From positions 1-64,000 of the forward strand of contig MEMF01000001.1 in NCBI GenBank assembly GCA_001767855.1: a DNA stretch of 64,000 bases, written 5' to 3'. The DNA is from Alphaproteobacteria bacterium RIFCSPHIGHO2_01_FULL_41_14. GTDB lineage: Bacteria > Pseudomonadota > Alphaproteobacteria > UBA7879 > UBA5542. The position numbers were made by a program, and so were the translations under genes. Below are positions 25,672 to 34,840 of this stretch, piece after piece. The notes under the pieces were generated by a model. The model was not told the DNA's origin and searched no databases. It saw only the letters and a list, made by a program, of their open reading frames with translations. Every line of letters begins with the position of its first letter. Within the stretch, counting starts at the first letter, position 1.

Positions 25672-26361
25672 CTATAGCATACATGAAACAGATAGCATGA
25701 ACGTATGGTACCTGTTTTTAGATGTGATTCTTAAAGAGTCGTCAGCTCCTGTCATATCTATATTTTTAGTTTTAAATGTTTTGTAAATATCGTAGGCATA
25801 GCTCAAGGAAACTGGCAGCCTAGGCTTAATGTGATGCATGATGCCTACGGTGGGTGACACACCAAACACTGAATTTCTATCACTGGTTGATTGGGTGACA
25901 TCTCGGAAGGTCGTGGTAAACTGGCTGCCGAGGAATCCTAGCCCTATGAAGGCCGCGGTTTTTGAATCAAAATATCGACCGTACTTTAAATTAAGACCAA
26001 CCGTATAGTCTCGGCTTAATTTGAGAGAGCCGATCTGAGTTCGGTTTGTACTATCTGGGTCGTGAAGATCGAAATCAAATTTTTTCACACTGTCATGGGG
26101 GGTGAAAAAAAGCTCTGCGGCTGCAAAAGAATGATCGTGTAACGCCTGTTGATATCCGGCAAACAGCCGGCCCGTTGCCTGCGTCGTTTGTTCATTAAAG
26201 TGAGAGGACGCAGTGTCTGTTCCGCTTACACCCTCGGCTCTCAGGCGGGCATCAAATTGCGAAAACACGGCCCCAGCGGCGGTATAAAAACCGCTCTCAT
26301 GAGCCAGAGAGGACGCGGCGATCGAAAGGCATGATGCCGATAGTAAAACTTTTAATTTCAT
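25672..26361 (-). CDS. Outer-membrane beta-barrel protein (Omp25/porin-like family)
   Basis: A 229-residue protein starting at the ATG (26361) that follows GGTGAGG. Signal peptide MKLKVLLSASCLSIAASSLA. The mature protein shows alternating polar/hydrophobic strands (FYTAAGAVFSQFDARL, RDYTVGLNLKYGRYF, KTAAFIGLGFLGSQF, LPVSLSYAYDIYKTF, RYHTFMLSVSCML) typical of small 8-strand barrels. The final strand ends in Leu rather than the usual Phe. Such proteins are surface antigens in intracellular alphaproteobacteria. Its upstream neighbour accD is on the same strand, 49 bases away. Confidence 0.75.
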   Translation of the reverse strand: MKLKVLLSASCLSIAASSLAHESGFYTAAGAVFSQFDARLRAEGVSGTDTASSHFNEQTTQATGRLFAGYQQALHDHSFAAAELFFTPHDSVKKFDFDLHDPDSTNRTQIGSLKLSRDYTVGLNLKYGRYFDSKTAAFIGLGFLGSQFTTTFRDVTQSTSDRNSVFGVSPTVGIMHHIKPRLPVSLSYAYDIYKTFKTKNIDMTGADDSLRITSKNRYHTFMLSVSCML

Positions 26362-26409
26362 GAGTAACCTCACCTGTTCCTTTCATTCCAGCAGACGAGG
26401 GGGGGGGTG

Positions 26410-27252
26410 TCAAGAGAAGATTTTAAGGATGCGGGCGAGGGTGTTGTTGAGGTCTTTGCGCGGTACGATCAGGTCTACCATGCCATGGTCTTTGAGGTAT
26501 TCCGATGTTTGGAAGTCAGCGGGCAGCTTTTCGCGAATGGTTTCCTGAATGACGCGGGCGCCCGCAAAGCCGATGGTGGCTTTGGGCTCGGCCAAGGTGA
26601 GGTCCCCGAGCATGGCGAAGGAGGCCGAAACGCCCCCGAGCGTGGGGTCGGTCAAAATAACGATATAGGGGAGCTTTGCTTCCCGAACCATTTGGATGGC
26701 CACCGTGGTGCGGGGCATTTGCATGAGGGATAGCATCCCTTCCTGCATGCGGGCCCCGCCGGACGCTGGGATGACAATGAGGGGGAAATTAAGTTTGATG
26801 GCCGTTTCTGCGGCCGTCACAAGGGCTTCACCTACAGCCATACCCATGGACCCCCCCATGAACCCAAATTCAAAGACAGCTACTACCGCCGGTTTTTGAT
26901 TGATTTTCCCGTGAGCCACGAGGATCGCATCTTCCAATCCTGTTTTTTGGCGATACTCTTTGAGTCTATCCGTATATTTTTTGGAATCCTTAAATTTTAG
27001 AGGGTCTTGTTTAACGGTGCGTAGAGTGAGGGGAGTATACTCCCCATTAAACAGCTGGTTCAGGCGTTGCTGGGCGGTGATGCGCAGGTGATGGTCACAG
27101 TGAGGGCAGACAAATAAACTATCCTCTAGATCGCGATGAAAAAGCATCTGCTCGCACGAGGGGCATTTGGTCCACAGATTATTGGGTGTCTCTTTTTTCT
27201 GGGGGGTAAGTTTACTTAGTTTTGGGCGAACGTAATCTGTAATCCAATTCAT
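26410..27252 (-). CDS. accD: Acetyl-CoA carboxylase carboxyltransferase subunit beta
   Basis: Transfers the carboxyl group from biotin to acetyl-CoA to form malonyl-CoA, together with AccA. The 280-residue product has the N-terminal zinc ribbon (Cys30, Cys33, Cys49, Cys52) and the crotonase-like domain with VIPASGGARMQEG and GVSASFAMLGD. In many alphaproteobacteria folC follows; here the downstream gene is an outer-membrane protein, so the local order is disrupted. Divergent from rpmI across a 267-base gap. Confidence 0.97.
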   Translation of the reverse strand: MNWITDYVRPKLSKLTPQKKETPNNLWTKCPSCEQMLFHRDLEDSLFVCPHCDHHLRITAQQRLNQLFNGEYTPLTLRTVKQDPLKFKDSKKYTDRLKEYRQKTGLEDAILVAHGKINQKPAVVAVFEFGFMGGSMGMAVGEALVTAAETAIKLNFPLIVIPASGGARMQEGMLSLMQMPRTTVAIQMVREAKLPYIVILTDPTLGGVSASFAMLGDLTLAEPKATIGFAGARVIQETIREKLPADFQTSEYLKDHGMVDLIVPRKDLNNTLARILKIFS

Positions 27253-27401
27253 AGGGGGGGCTCTATTCTCTTGTTTGACAGTCTAACAGGATGAAAGCGA
27301 TACATCATGAATATCCCCATGTGTAGCAAACTTTTTTCTTGTTCGCAAGAGCGCACTCTGTCTCGGACAGATACACTAAACATAATTTATGTAGAATTTT
27401 C

Positions 27402-27430
27402 TTGAAATTTGAATTTTTTTGGGTTACATT
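27402..27430 (+). promoter_or_regulatory. Probable promoter of rpmI-rplT
   Basis: TTGAAA (27402-27407, five of six consensus bases), a 17-base spacer and TACATT (27425-27430). It leaves a leader of about 80 bases before rpmI, which contains a small hairpin (GTTGT AAAGGA ACAAC, about 27453-27468). Autoregulation by L20 through such leaders is known in other bacteria, but no L20 site can be shown here. The rest of the 267-base gap to accD holds nothing recognised. Confidence 0.5.
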
Positions 27431-27519
27431 CTCGCCTCATATTGTAGGGTAATTTGGCGAGTTGTAAAGGAACAACGGGCATGCCAAACACCTGTTTTAA
27501 AAAATAATAAGGAGACAAA

Positions 27520-27717
27520 ATGCCCAAAATGAAAACAAATAGCAGTGCTAAAAAGCGCTTCCGTTTAACGGCGACGGGGAAAGTTCGGTCGACCACAGCG
27601 GGTAAAAACCACTTTCGTCGCAATAAATCCCATCGCATGATCCGTGATTCTCGGGGAACCATGATTTTGCAGGATTGCGATGCGAAGCTCGTTAAAAGGT
27701 TGTTACCCAACGGTTAA
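27520..27717 (+). CDS. rpmI: 50S ribosomal protein L35
   Basis: A 65-residue basic protein, [20 protein letters not shown], with the [11 protein letters not shown] block of L35. It has a strong AAGGAGA ribosome-binding site and is followed 17 bases later by rplT. infC, the usual first gene of this operon, is not upstream. Confidence 0.98.
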   Translation: MPKMKTNSSAKKRFRLTATGKVRSTTAGKNHFRRNKSHRMIRDSRGTMILQDCDAKLVKRLLPNG

Positions 27718-27734
27718 GGAAGAGGAGAATTTAA

Positions 27735-28091
27735 ATGGCACGCGTCAAAAGAGGTGTCCCTGCTCGGGCGAGACACAAAAAAGTTATCAGTCAATCCAAA
27801 GGATTTAGAGGACGTTCAAAGAGCTGTTTTAGAATAGCCGTTCAACGTCTTGAAAAAAGTTTGCAATATGCCTATCGCGATCGTCGCACCCGTAAGCGCG
27901 ACATGCGGGCTTTGTGGATTCAGCGTATTAACGCTGCCGTGCGCTTAGAAGGGCTCACGTATTCTCGGTTTATTGATGGACTTAAAAAAGCCAACATTCA
28001 AATGGATCGGAAGGTTTTGTCAGACTTAGCTATCCATCAAAAAGAAGCTTTTAGACAAATCACAGAGCAAGCCAAAGCCGCTTTACAATAG
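27735..28091 (+). CDS. rplT: 50S ribosomal protein L20
   Basis: A 118-residue protein beginning [20 protein letters not shown], with [13 protein letters not shown] and the [19 protein letters not shown] helix of L20. L20 is needed for early 50S assembly. AGGAGA ribosome-binding site; a clear terminator follows at 28120. Confidence 0.98.
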   Translation: MARVKRGVPARARHKKVISQSKGFRGRSKSCFRIAVQRLEKSLQYAYRDRRTRKRDMRALWIQRINAAVRLEGLTYSRFIDGLKKANIQMDRKVLSDLAIHQKEAFRQITEQAKAALQ

Positions 28092-28119
28092 AATAGAGAC
28101 ATCTGTTTTTTAACAAAGA

Positions 28120-28140
28120 GGGGCTTTGCGCCCCTTTTTT
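28120..28140 (+). terminator. Rho-independent terminator of rpmI-rplT
   Basis: GGGGC (28120-28124) pairs with GCCCC (28130-28134) around the loop TTTGC and is followed by six T. It lies 29 bases after the rplT stop codon and separates the ribosomal operon from pheS. Confidence 0.85.
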
Positions 28141-28187
28141 GTGGTTATTTATTGAGGAAAACACGATTTTCGCATAAGGTGGAGGGC

Positions 28188-29273
28188 ATGTCACACTATC
28201 AGCAGTTAAAAAAAAGAGCGCTTGATCAAATTAAGGAAAGTCATTCCTTAGAAAGTCTTGAAGAGGCTCGGCTAGAGTTCCTAGGCAAGAAGGGGCAATT
28301 GTCCGAACAAATGAAGGCACTAGGTCTGATGTCTGCAGAAGACAGAAGTGCTGCAGGCGCTTTACTGAATAAGGTGAAAGAAGAAATTCTCGCGGCTTTC
28401 TCGGTGCAGAAAGATCGGCTTGAGCAAAAAGCCTTAGAAGCAAAGCTCATCACAGAAACCTTAGATATGACGCTACCCTCTCTGCCAGAGGAAGCAGGAC
28501 GGGTTCATCCGCTCAGCCAAACCATTGAAGAGGTCACCCATTATTTTCTGTCCAAAGGATTCTCTCTAGAGGATGGAGGACATGTGGAAGATGATTTTCA
28601 TAATTTTACCGCGCTGAATATCCCGCCTGAGCATCCGGCGCGCCAAGAGCATGACACTTTCTATGTGCAAGGCCTTCTTAATGGCACCCCTGGGGTTTTG
28701 AGAACGCATACTTCTCCGGTACAAATCCGGGCTATGATGGGGGACAAACCTCCCTTCCGGATGATTGTCACAGGGCGCGCGTTCCGGTCCGATTATGATA
28801 TGACCCATACCCCCATGTTCCATCAGCTCGAGGGATTGGTGATTGATAAGACGGTTCACATGGGGCATTTGAAGAAATGCTTGAAAGATTTTCTGGAATC
28901 TTTCTTTGATGTAGATGAGTTGCCGCTGCGATTTCGACCCAGTTTTTTCCCCTTTACCGAACCCTCTGCTGAGGTGGATATTGGGTGCAGCCGATCGGAT
29001 AACCAATTGAAAATTGGGGGCGGACAAGATTGGCTAGAGATTTTGGGATGCGGCATGGTCCATCCCAACGTTTTGAAAAATGTGGGATTAGACCCCGATG
29101 AATATCAAGGCTTTGCCTTTGGGGCGGGGCTCGAACGTCTGGCCATGTTGAAATACGGAATTCCTGATTTGAGACAGTTTTATGAGTCTGATAAACGATG
29201 GCTCACCCATTATGGGTTTGAGGCGATGTCGATGGCGTCTGCCCTGCTCAAGAAAAAAAGAGACATGCCATGA
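28188..29273 (+). CDS. pheS: Phenylalanyl-tRNA synthetase alpha subunit
   Basis: Catalytic alpha subunit of the (alpha-beta)2 enzyme charging tRNA-Phe. Start ATG 28188 follows GGAGGG; the frame extends 12 residues upstream. The 361-residue product has an N-terminal coiled coil, class II motif 2 (FRSDYDMTHTPMFHQLEG) and motif 3 (FGAGLERLAMLKYG). The stop overlaps the pheT start by 4 bases (ATGA). Confidence 0.98.
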   Translation: MSHYQQLKKRALDQIKESHSLESLEEARLEFLGKKGQLSEQMKALGLMSAEDRSAAGALLNKVKEEILAAFSVQKDRLEQKALEAKLITETLDMTLPSLPEEAGRVHPLSQTIEEVTHYFLSKGFSLEDGGHVEDDFHNFTALNIPPEHPARQEHDTFYVQGLLNGTPGVLRTHTSPVQIRAMMGDKPPFRMIVTGRAFRSDYDMTHTPMFHQLEGLVIDKTVHMGHLKKCLKDFLESFFDVDELPLRFRPSFFPFTEPSAEVDIGCSRSDNQLKIGGGQDWLEILGCGMVHPNVLKNVGLDPDEYQGFAFGAGLERLAMLKYGIPDLRQFYESDKRWLTHYGFEAMSMASALLKKKRDMP

Positions 29274-31708
29274 AATTTACCCTCTCGTGGTTAAAAGACC
29301 ATTTAGAAACGTCTGAAACATTAGACCAACTCATCCATCGGTTAACCAAGCTCGGGCTTGAAGTGGAATCCGTCACCAATCCAGCGGTGAATCTTAAGGG
29401 ATTTAAGGTCGCTCATATTCTTGAGGCAAAACCTCACCCTGAGGCAGATCGGTTGCAAATCTGTACCGTCGATTGCGGTGACGCCACACCCCTTCAAATT
29501 GTGTGTGGGGCGCCGAATGCGCGGCGAGGATTAAAATCTGTATTGGGTCTCCCCGGAACGCATGTGCCTGCGTTGAATCTCACGTTGAAGGAAACAAAAA
29601 TCCGGGGTGTTACCAGCTTTGGCATGTTGTGTTCGGCGAAAGAGTTGGGGCTCGAAGAAGGCCAGGATGGCATCATAGAATTGGCGGAAAAGGCTCCCGT
29701 TGGGGCAGAGTTTGCCCCGTACGCCGGTTTAGATGACCCTGTCATTGAAGTGAGTGTCACGCCCAACCGTCCCGATTGTTTAGGGGTCCGAGGGATTGCC
29801 AGAGATTTAGCAGCTGCCGGCGCCGGTACCTTAAAGCCTTTGATGATTCCAGAGATTCCTGGTTCCTTTAAAATGGATCTTAAACTCACCCTATCCCCAG
29901 AGGCACAGCAAGCGTGTCCACAATATCTGGGGCGGACGATTCGGGGGATAAAAAACAGGCCAAGCCCCGAGTGGTTGCAAAAGCGCCTCAAAGCCATTGG
30001 GGCGACACCCATTTCGGCCCTGGTGGATATCACCAATTATGTGTCTTTTGATCTGTGTCGTCCTTTGCATGTCTTTGATTTGAGATCCATCAAAAGATCG
30101 GTGGATATCCGCTTGGCGCGGCAGGGCGAACCTTTTGTTGCCTTAGATGAAAAAGAATATGTTCTTGAGGCTGATATGGTGGTGATCGCTGACCAAGAAA
30201 AAGTCTTGGCTTTGGGGGGCGTGATGGGTGGCTTAGACTCGGGCTGTACCCTTGAAACAGACTCTGTTTTGTTAGAGTCGGCGTATTTTAATCCTCTGTC
30301 AGTGGCAAGCACAGGGAGAAAGCTTAATATACACAGTGAGTCTCGGTATCGATTCGAACGGGGGGTGGATCCCCTGCTGACGCGCATGGGGATGGAGCGG
30401 GCAACTCAGCTGATTCTAGAAATTTGCGGGGGAGAAGTGAGTGATATTATAGAGGTGGGAGAAGTCGTTGCACCCCTCCCCCATATCCCGTTTCATGTGG
30501 AGATGGTGACCAAGCGTACAGGCATTAAATTACCAAAAGACACAGCTTATAAGATTTTAGAAAATTTGGGATTCACCCTTCTGAAAGATCAGCATGTGGC
30601 GGTGCCTCCATCATGGCGACCGGATATTACCCTGTCGGTGGATGTGGTGGAAGAAGTGGCGCGCATTTATGGGTACGAGCATTTACCAGAGGTTTCCCTC
30701 CCCTCTGAGCCGCCGAAAACACTCTTTGATGTGAAACGGTCTGAGTTTTTCCTGCGTCATCTTTTGGCCAGTCGGTCCTTTATGGAAGTGGTAACATGGT
30801 CCATGGTGAGCAAAAAACAATTTCGTCTTTTTGGGGGAACGGATGAGAATCTGCGTATTATGAATCCCATTACGGTGGATTTGGAATATTTGCGTCCCTC
30901 TGTTCTGATTCATCTCCTCAAAGCGGTGCAGCAGAACTTAGATCGAGGGCTCTCCCCTTTATCCTTTTTTGAGATCGGTCCGGCCTATCGGACTCTTCCA
31001 GAGGAGCGGTTTATGCCTGATGAGATATCAACCATCGCGGGGGTGCGTCTAGGGACACAGAAAGCTTATCATTGGTCTAAGCAAGAGCGAGAAACGGATG
31101 TGTTTGATCTAAAATCTGATGTGGTGGCTATTCTAGAACGGTCAGGGGTTCCCCTCGAGTGTGTAGAGTTCAGCTCAGAGACGCCGTATTTGAAGGATGA
31201 TAAACTCAGGCCTCGGTCGCTTCCCTCCTGGTACCATCCGGGTCGGTCTGCTTGGATAAACGTACCGAAGGGGTCCATCGGGGTGTTTGGGGAGATTCAT
31301 CCCGCGATCTTAAAAGAATTTGGGATTAGGGAACGTGTCTATGCCTTTGAACTAGATTTAGTTGGGCTTGATGTGGCGAGAGGGAGTGCCAAGAAAGTCA
31401 AATCAAAGGGCGTGTTTTCCTTGTCCCCCTTCCAACGGGTGGAAAGAGATTTCTGCTTTCTCTTCAATAAATCGGTGAAGGCAGAGCGTATTATGAAGAC
31501 CGTGAGGCGGATAGATCCGTGCGTCAAAGAGGTGCAAATTTTTGACCTCTACGAAGGCACGGGGGTGCCTGCAGGGTTTAAATCTGTGTCCATTCATGTG
31601 ACCTTTGAACCGCAAGATCATACATTTTCTGATGCTGAGATTAAGACTCTCTATGATCGGGTGCTAGAGGCTGTTGAAGCCGACCTTCAAGGGTCTTTGA
31701 GAGTATAA
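29270..31708 (+). CDS. pheT: Phenylalanyl-tRNA synthetase beta subunit
   Basis: An 812-residue beta subunit. Domain order as expected: EMAP/OB-like tRNA-binding domain (about residues 40-150; LQICTVDCGD, IVCGAPNAR), B3/B4 editing domain (about 215-380), B5 (about 400-475; WRPDITLSVDVVEEVARIYG), the catalytic-like core and the C-terminal anticodon-binding FDX-ACB domain (about 720-810). Coupled to pheS through ATGA and followed at once by lepA. Confidence 0.98.
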   Translation: MKFTLSWLKDHLETSETLDQLIHRLTKLGLEVESVTNPAVNLKGFKVAHILEAKPHPEADRLQICTVDCGDATPLQIVCGAPNARRGLKSVLGLPGTHVPALNLTLKETKIRGVTSFGMLCSAKELGLEEGQDGIIELAEKAPVGAEFAPYAGLDDPVIEVSVTPNRPDCLGVRGIARDLAAAGAGTLKPLMIPEIPGSFKMDLKLTLSPEAQQACPQYLGRTIRGIKNRPSPEWLQKRLKAIGATPISALVDITNYVSFDLCRPLHVFDLRSIKRSVDIRLARQGEPFVALDEKEYVLEADMVVIADQEKVLALGGVMGGLDSGCTLETDSVLLESAYFNPLSVASTGRKLNIHSESRYRFERGVDPLLTRMGMERATQLILEICGGEVSDIIEVGEVVAPLPHIPFHVEMVTKRTGIKLPKDTAYKILENLGFTLLKDQHVAVPPSWRPDITLSVDVVEEVARIYGYEHLPEVSLPSEPPKTLFDVKRSEFFLRHLLASRSFMEVVTWSMVSKKQFRLFGGTDENLRIMNPITVDLEYLRPSVLIHLLKAVQQNLDRGLSPLSFFEIGPAYRTLPEERFMPDEISTIAGVRLGTQKAYHWSKQERETDVFDLKSDVVAILERSGVPLECVEFSSETPYLKDDKLRPRSLPSWYHPGRSAWINVPKGSIGVFGEIHPAILKEFGIRERVYAFELDLVGLDVARGSAKKVKSKGVFSLSPFQRVERDFCFLFNKSVKAERIMKTVRRIDPCVKEVQIFDLYEGTGVPAGFKSVSIHVTFEPQDHTFSDAEIKTLYDRVLEAVEADLQGSLRV

Positions 31709-33517
31709 ATGACCAAAATTCCTTTGTCTCATATTCGCAACTTTTCCATCATTGCCCATATCGATCATGGTAAGTCGACGCTCGCTGATCGGTTGATTCA
31801 GGAATGCCAAGGGTTGACGGAGCGTGAACTCCGAGACCAAGTCTTAGATTCCATGGACATTGAGCGAGAGCGAGGCATCACCATCAAAGCGCAAACCGTT
31901 CGATTGATGTATACCGCCAAAAATGGAGAAACCTATCAGCTCAATCTCATGGATACCCCGGGACATGTGGATTTTGCTTATGAGGTGAGTCGCTCGCTGG
32001 CGGCGTGCGAAGGATCGTTACTCATTGTGGATGCATCCCAAGGGGTGGAGGCCCAAACCCTGGCGAATGTTTACCAAGCCATTGATAACAACCATGAGAT
32101 CATTCCCATTCTGAATAAGATTGATTTGCCTGCCGCAGAACCCGAACGGATTCGCGCGCAAATTGAAGAAGTAATCGGCATTGACGCGAGTGGGGCCATC
32201 CTAACCTCTGCCAAAACGGGTCAAGGAGTGGTGGACATTTTAGAAGCTATTGTTCACAAGTTGCCAGCCCCCCAGGGGGATGAATCCCTGCCCTTGCAAG
32301 CCTTGCTGATCGACAGCTGGTATGACAGTTACTTAGGGGTTGTCACTTTGGTTCGCATCAAAGAGGGCGTTTTAAAGCCTGGGATGAAAATCCGCATGAT
32401 GGCCACGAACGGTCTTTATACGGTGGATCAGGTGGGATGTTTTACGCCCAAGATTCAAAAAACAGACGTGCTCTATCCGGGCGAAATTGGGTACATTTCT
32501 GCCAACATTAAACAAGTGGCGGATTGCCAGGTGGGGGATACCATCACCACGGAAAAAGGAGGATGTTTAGAACCTTTGAAAGGATTCAAACCCTCTGTAC
32601 CGGTTGTGTTTTGTGGCATGTTTCCGTCAGACGCCTCCGAGTTTGATGTGCTCAAAGAAAGTCTCTCAAAACTGCGGCTGAATGATGCCAGTTTTCACTT
32701 TGAAACAGAAAGTTCTGCAGCGCTTGGGTTTGGGTTTCGCTGTGGATTTTTAGGGCTGTTGCACCTTGAAATTATTCAAGAACGTTTAGAACGTGAATTT
32801 GATTTAGATCTCATCACAACAGCGCCCAGCGTTATTTATCGGGTGCACAAAACCGATGGCACGATGATTGAGCTACATAACCCTGCGGATATGCCAGATG
32901 CAGGCCGCATCGCCTATGTGGAAGAGCCGTGGATCAAGGCAACCATTATGGTGCCCGATGAATATCTGGGATCGATTTTAACGCTGTGTACGGAACGCCG
33001 GGGCGAGCAGCTGGATATGAACTACGTGGGGAATCGGGTGATGGTGGTGTATCGACTCCCCCTCAACGAAATTGTGTTCGATTTTTATGATCGTCTGAAG
33101 TCCATCAGTAAAGGATACGCCAGTTTTGATTATCAGCTTGACTCTTATCGAGAGGGTGATCTGGTGAAAATCGGAATCATGGTGAATGGGGATCCTGTGG
33201 ATGCCTTGTCGTTCATCTGGCATCGGGATCGGGCGGAAGGGCGCGGTCGGGAGATCTGTGAAAGACTGAAAGATTTAATCCCGCGGCAGTTATTTAAGAT
33301 TGCCATTCAAGCCGCCATTGGGGGCAAAATCATTGCGCGAGAGACCGTCTCGGCCATGCGGAAAGACGTGACCGCCAAGTGTTATGGGGGAGACGTAAGC
33401 CGGAAACGGAAACTGCTGGATAAGCAGAAAAAAGGTAAGAAGAAGATGCGCCAAATTGGTAACGTGGAGATTCCCCAAAGTGCGTTTTTGGCCGCCCTAA
33501 AGAGGGATGAGACTTAG
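31709..33517 (+). CDS. lepA: Translation elongation factor 4 (LepA)
   Basis: Ribosome-bound GTPase that back-translocates or helps initiation and assembly. The 602-residue product has G1 [11 protein letters not shown]2 region [19 protein letters not shown] and NKIDLP, then EF-G-like domains and the LepA-specific C-terminal domain ending in [18 protein letters not shown]. It begins on the base after the pheT stop. The order pheS-pheT-lepA is unusual but the frames are clearly coupled. Confidence 0.98.
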   Translation: MTKIPLSHIRNFSIIAHIDHGKSTLADRLIQECQGLTERELRDQVLDSMDIERERGITIKAQTVRLMYTAKNGETYQLNLMDTPGHVDFAYEVSRSLAACEGSLLIVDASQGVEAQTLANVYQAIDNNHEIIPILNKIDLPAAEPERIRAQIEEVIGIDASGAILTSAKTGQGVVDILEAIVHKLPAPQGDESLPLQALLIDSWYDSYLGVVTLVRIKEGVLKPGMKIRMMATNGLYTVDQVGCFTPKIQKTDVLYPGEIGYISANIKQVADCQVGDTITTEKGGCLEPLKGFKPSVPVVFCGMFPSDASEFDVLKESLSKLRLNDASFHFETESSAALGFGFRCGFLGLLHLEIIQERLEREFDLDLITTAPSVIYRVHKTDGTMIELHNPADMPDAGRIAYVEEPWIKATIMVPDEYLGSILTLCTERRGEQLDMNYVGNRVMVVYRLPLNEIVFDFYDRLKSISKGYASFDYQLDSYREGDLVKIGIMVNGDPVDALSFIWHRDRAEGRGREICERLKDLIPRQLFKIAIQAAIGGKIIARETVSAMRKDVTAKCYGGDVSRKRKLLDKQKKGKKKMRQIGNVEIPQSAFLAALKRDET

Positions 33518-33546
33518 ATCTGCCTCGTCATGGCTAGGAGACTTCA

Positions 33547-34425
33547 ATGCTCAATCAATTTGAAAAAAATATCAAAGGCATTTATGGCAAGGAAGGCGAG
33601 ACATGGCTTTCTCACCTCCCCCAAATCGTTCGGTCTTTCGAAGAGGCATGGGGGGTGTCACACCTCACCCCCGTCAAGAATTTGTCTTACAACTATGTCT
33701 TAAAAGGCGCCCGAGGAAAAGCGCCCATCATCCTGAAACTCAGCCTCGATTTTGACGGACTCGAGAGAGAGGCCGCTGCTCTGAAGGCCTTCGCAAACTA
33801 CTGCGCCGTGCGGGTGCTTAACCAAAAAAAAGGAGCACTGTTGCTGGAGAGAGCTGTGCCGGGCACGTCCCTTAAAGAGATATTCCCTGAAAAAGAATCA
33901 ATGGGTCTTGAAGTCGCGATCCAGACCATCCGCCAGCTGCATCAGGCCCCGGTGCCGCAGGGGCATTCTTTTCCAAAGCTAACCGATTGGCTTCGAACGC
34001 TGGATAAAGATTTCCCCTCCATTCCGCTCTTCTATCTTAAGACAGCTCGGTCTTTGCGGGATAAGCTTTTGGCAACTACCAAAGAGTCTGTGTTGCTCCA
34101 TGGAGATTTGCATCATGAGAATATCCTTCAAGATGGGGCAGGGTGGGTTCTCATCGATCCCAAAGGGATTGTGGGGGATCCTGTGTATGAGGCCGGTTCG
34201 TTTATCCGAAATCCCATCCTTCCTCTTCTCAATCTGCCGGAGGCAGAAAAGATCATCGATCTCAGGATCCAGGCATTTTCGGAGGCGTTTGACTGGGAGA
34301 AAAAGCGCATCGAGGAATGGTGTTTTGTACAAGCCGTTGTGGCGTGGACTTGGGCTTTGGAAGACAAAGGAGAGAGTATTTTCTTTCAACAACTGACAGA
34401 TATTTTCGGACGGAAGATTACTTAG
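33547..34425 (+). CDS. APH(6)/hydroxyurea-kinase-like phosphotransferase
   Basis: A 292-residue kinase of the aminoglycoside/hydroxyurea antibiotic phosphotransferase family. LLHGDLHHENIL gives catalytic Asp187 and Asn192, and VLIDPKGIVGDPVYEAGSFI (metal-binding Asp204) is the family block seen in streptomycin 6-kinases. The N-lobe has APIILKLSL with the ATP-binding lysine near residue 64. Chromosomal members mostly have unknown natural substrates, so resistance should not be assumed. It follows lepA by 29 bases on the same strand and has its own ribosome-binding site (AGGAG). Confidence 0.8.
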   Translation: MLNQFEKNIKGIYGKEGETWLSHLPQIVRSFEEAWGVSHLTPVKNLSYNYVLKGARGKAPIILKLSLDFDGLEREAAALKAFANYCAVRVLNQKKGALLLERAVPGTSLKEIFPEKESMGLEVAIQTIRQLHQAPVPQGHSFPKLTDWLRTLDKDFPSIPLFYLKTARSLRDKLLATTKESVLLHGDLHHENILQDGAGWVLIDPKGIVGDPVYEAGSFIRNPILPLLNLPEAEKIIDLRIQAFSEAFDWEKKRIEEWCFVQAVVAWTWALEDKGESIFFQQLTDIFGRKIT

Positions 34426-34446
34426 AAGCTCTATCAGTAGATGGGT

Positions 34447-34794
34447 TCACTCCACCACTTTCTTGACGAATTGTGACTTCAATCCCATAGAGCCGATGCC
34501 CGGAATTCGGCAATCAATATCATGGTCTCCTTCAACAAGATGGATGTTTTTAACTTTTGTTCCCACCTTGACGATCGCAGACGATCCTTTGACCTTTAAA
34601 TCTTTAATGACGGTGACCGTGTCCCCGTCTTTGAGCTCCACGCCATTCGCATCCCGAACAATCTCGGCGCCAAGAGTTCCCTCTGGGTCTAATTGCGCAG
34701 CGCCTTCATATCCACATTCCGGACAAATATGTAGTCCTCTGTCTTCATATAGATAAGGAGATTGGCATTTGGGGCAGGGAGGAAGGTCGCTCAT
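34447..34794 (-). CDS. yjdM: PhnA/YjdM-family zinc-ribbon protein
   Basis: A 115-residue protein with an N-terminal zinc ribbon (Cys7, Cys10, Cys24, Cys27 in CPKC and CPEC) and a C-terminal SH3-like domain ([32 protein letters not shown]). Despite its old name it is not needed for phosphonate breakdown; its role is unknown. Start ATG is preceded by AAGGAGAAGCC. Convergent with the APH(6)-like gene. Confidence 0.93.
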   Translation of the reverse strand: MSDLPPCPKCQSPYLYEDRGLHICPECGYEGAAQLDPEGTLGAEIVRDANGVELKDGDTVTVIKDLKVKGSSAIVKVGTKVKNIHLVEGDHDIDCRIPGIGSMGLKSQFVKKVVE

Positions 34795-34840
34795 CGTTTG
34801 GCTTCTCCTTTTAAGAAGGGGTTATTAGCTCAGAAACTAT

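Noticed and set aside
33547..34425. Reading the APH(6)-like gene as an acquired antibiotic-resistance gene
   Set aside because: No mobile element, integron or resistance neighbours are present; it sits in a housekeeping run, and chromosomal members of this family often have other roles.
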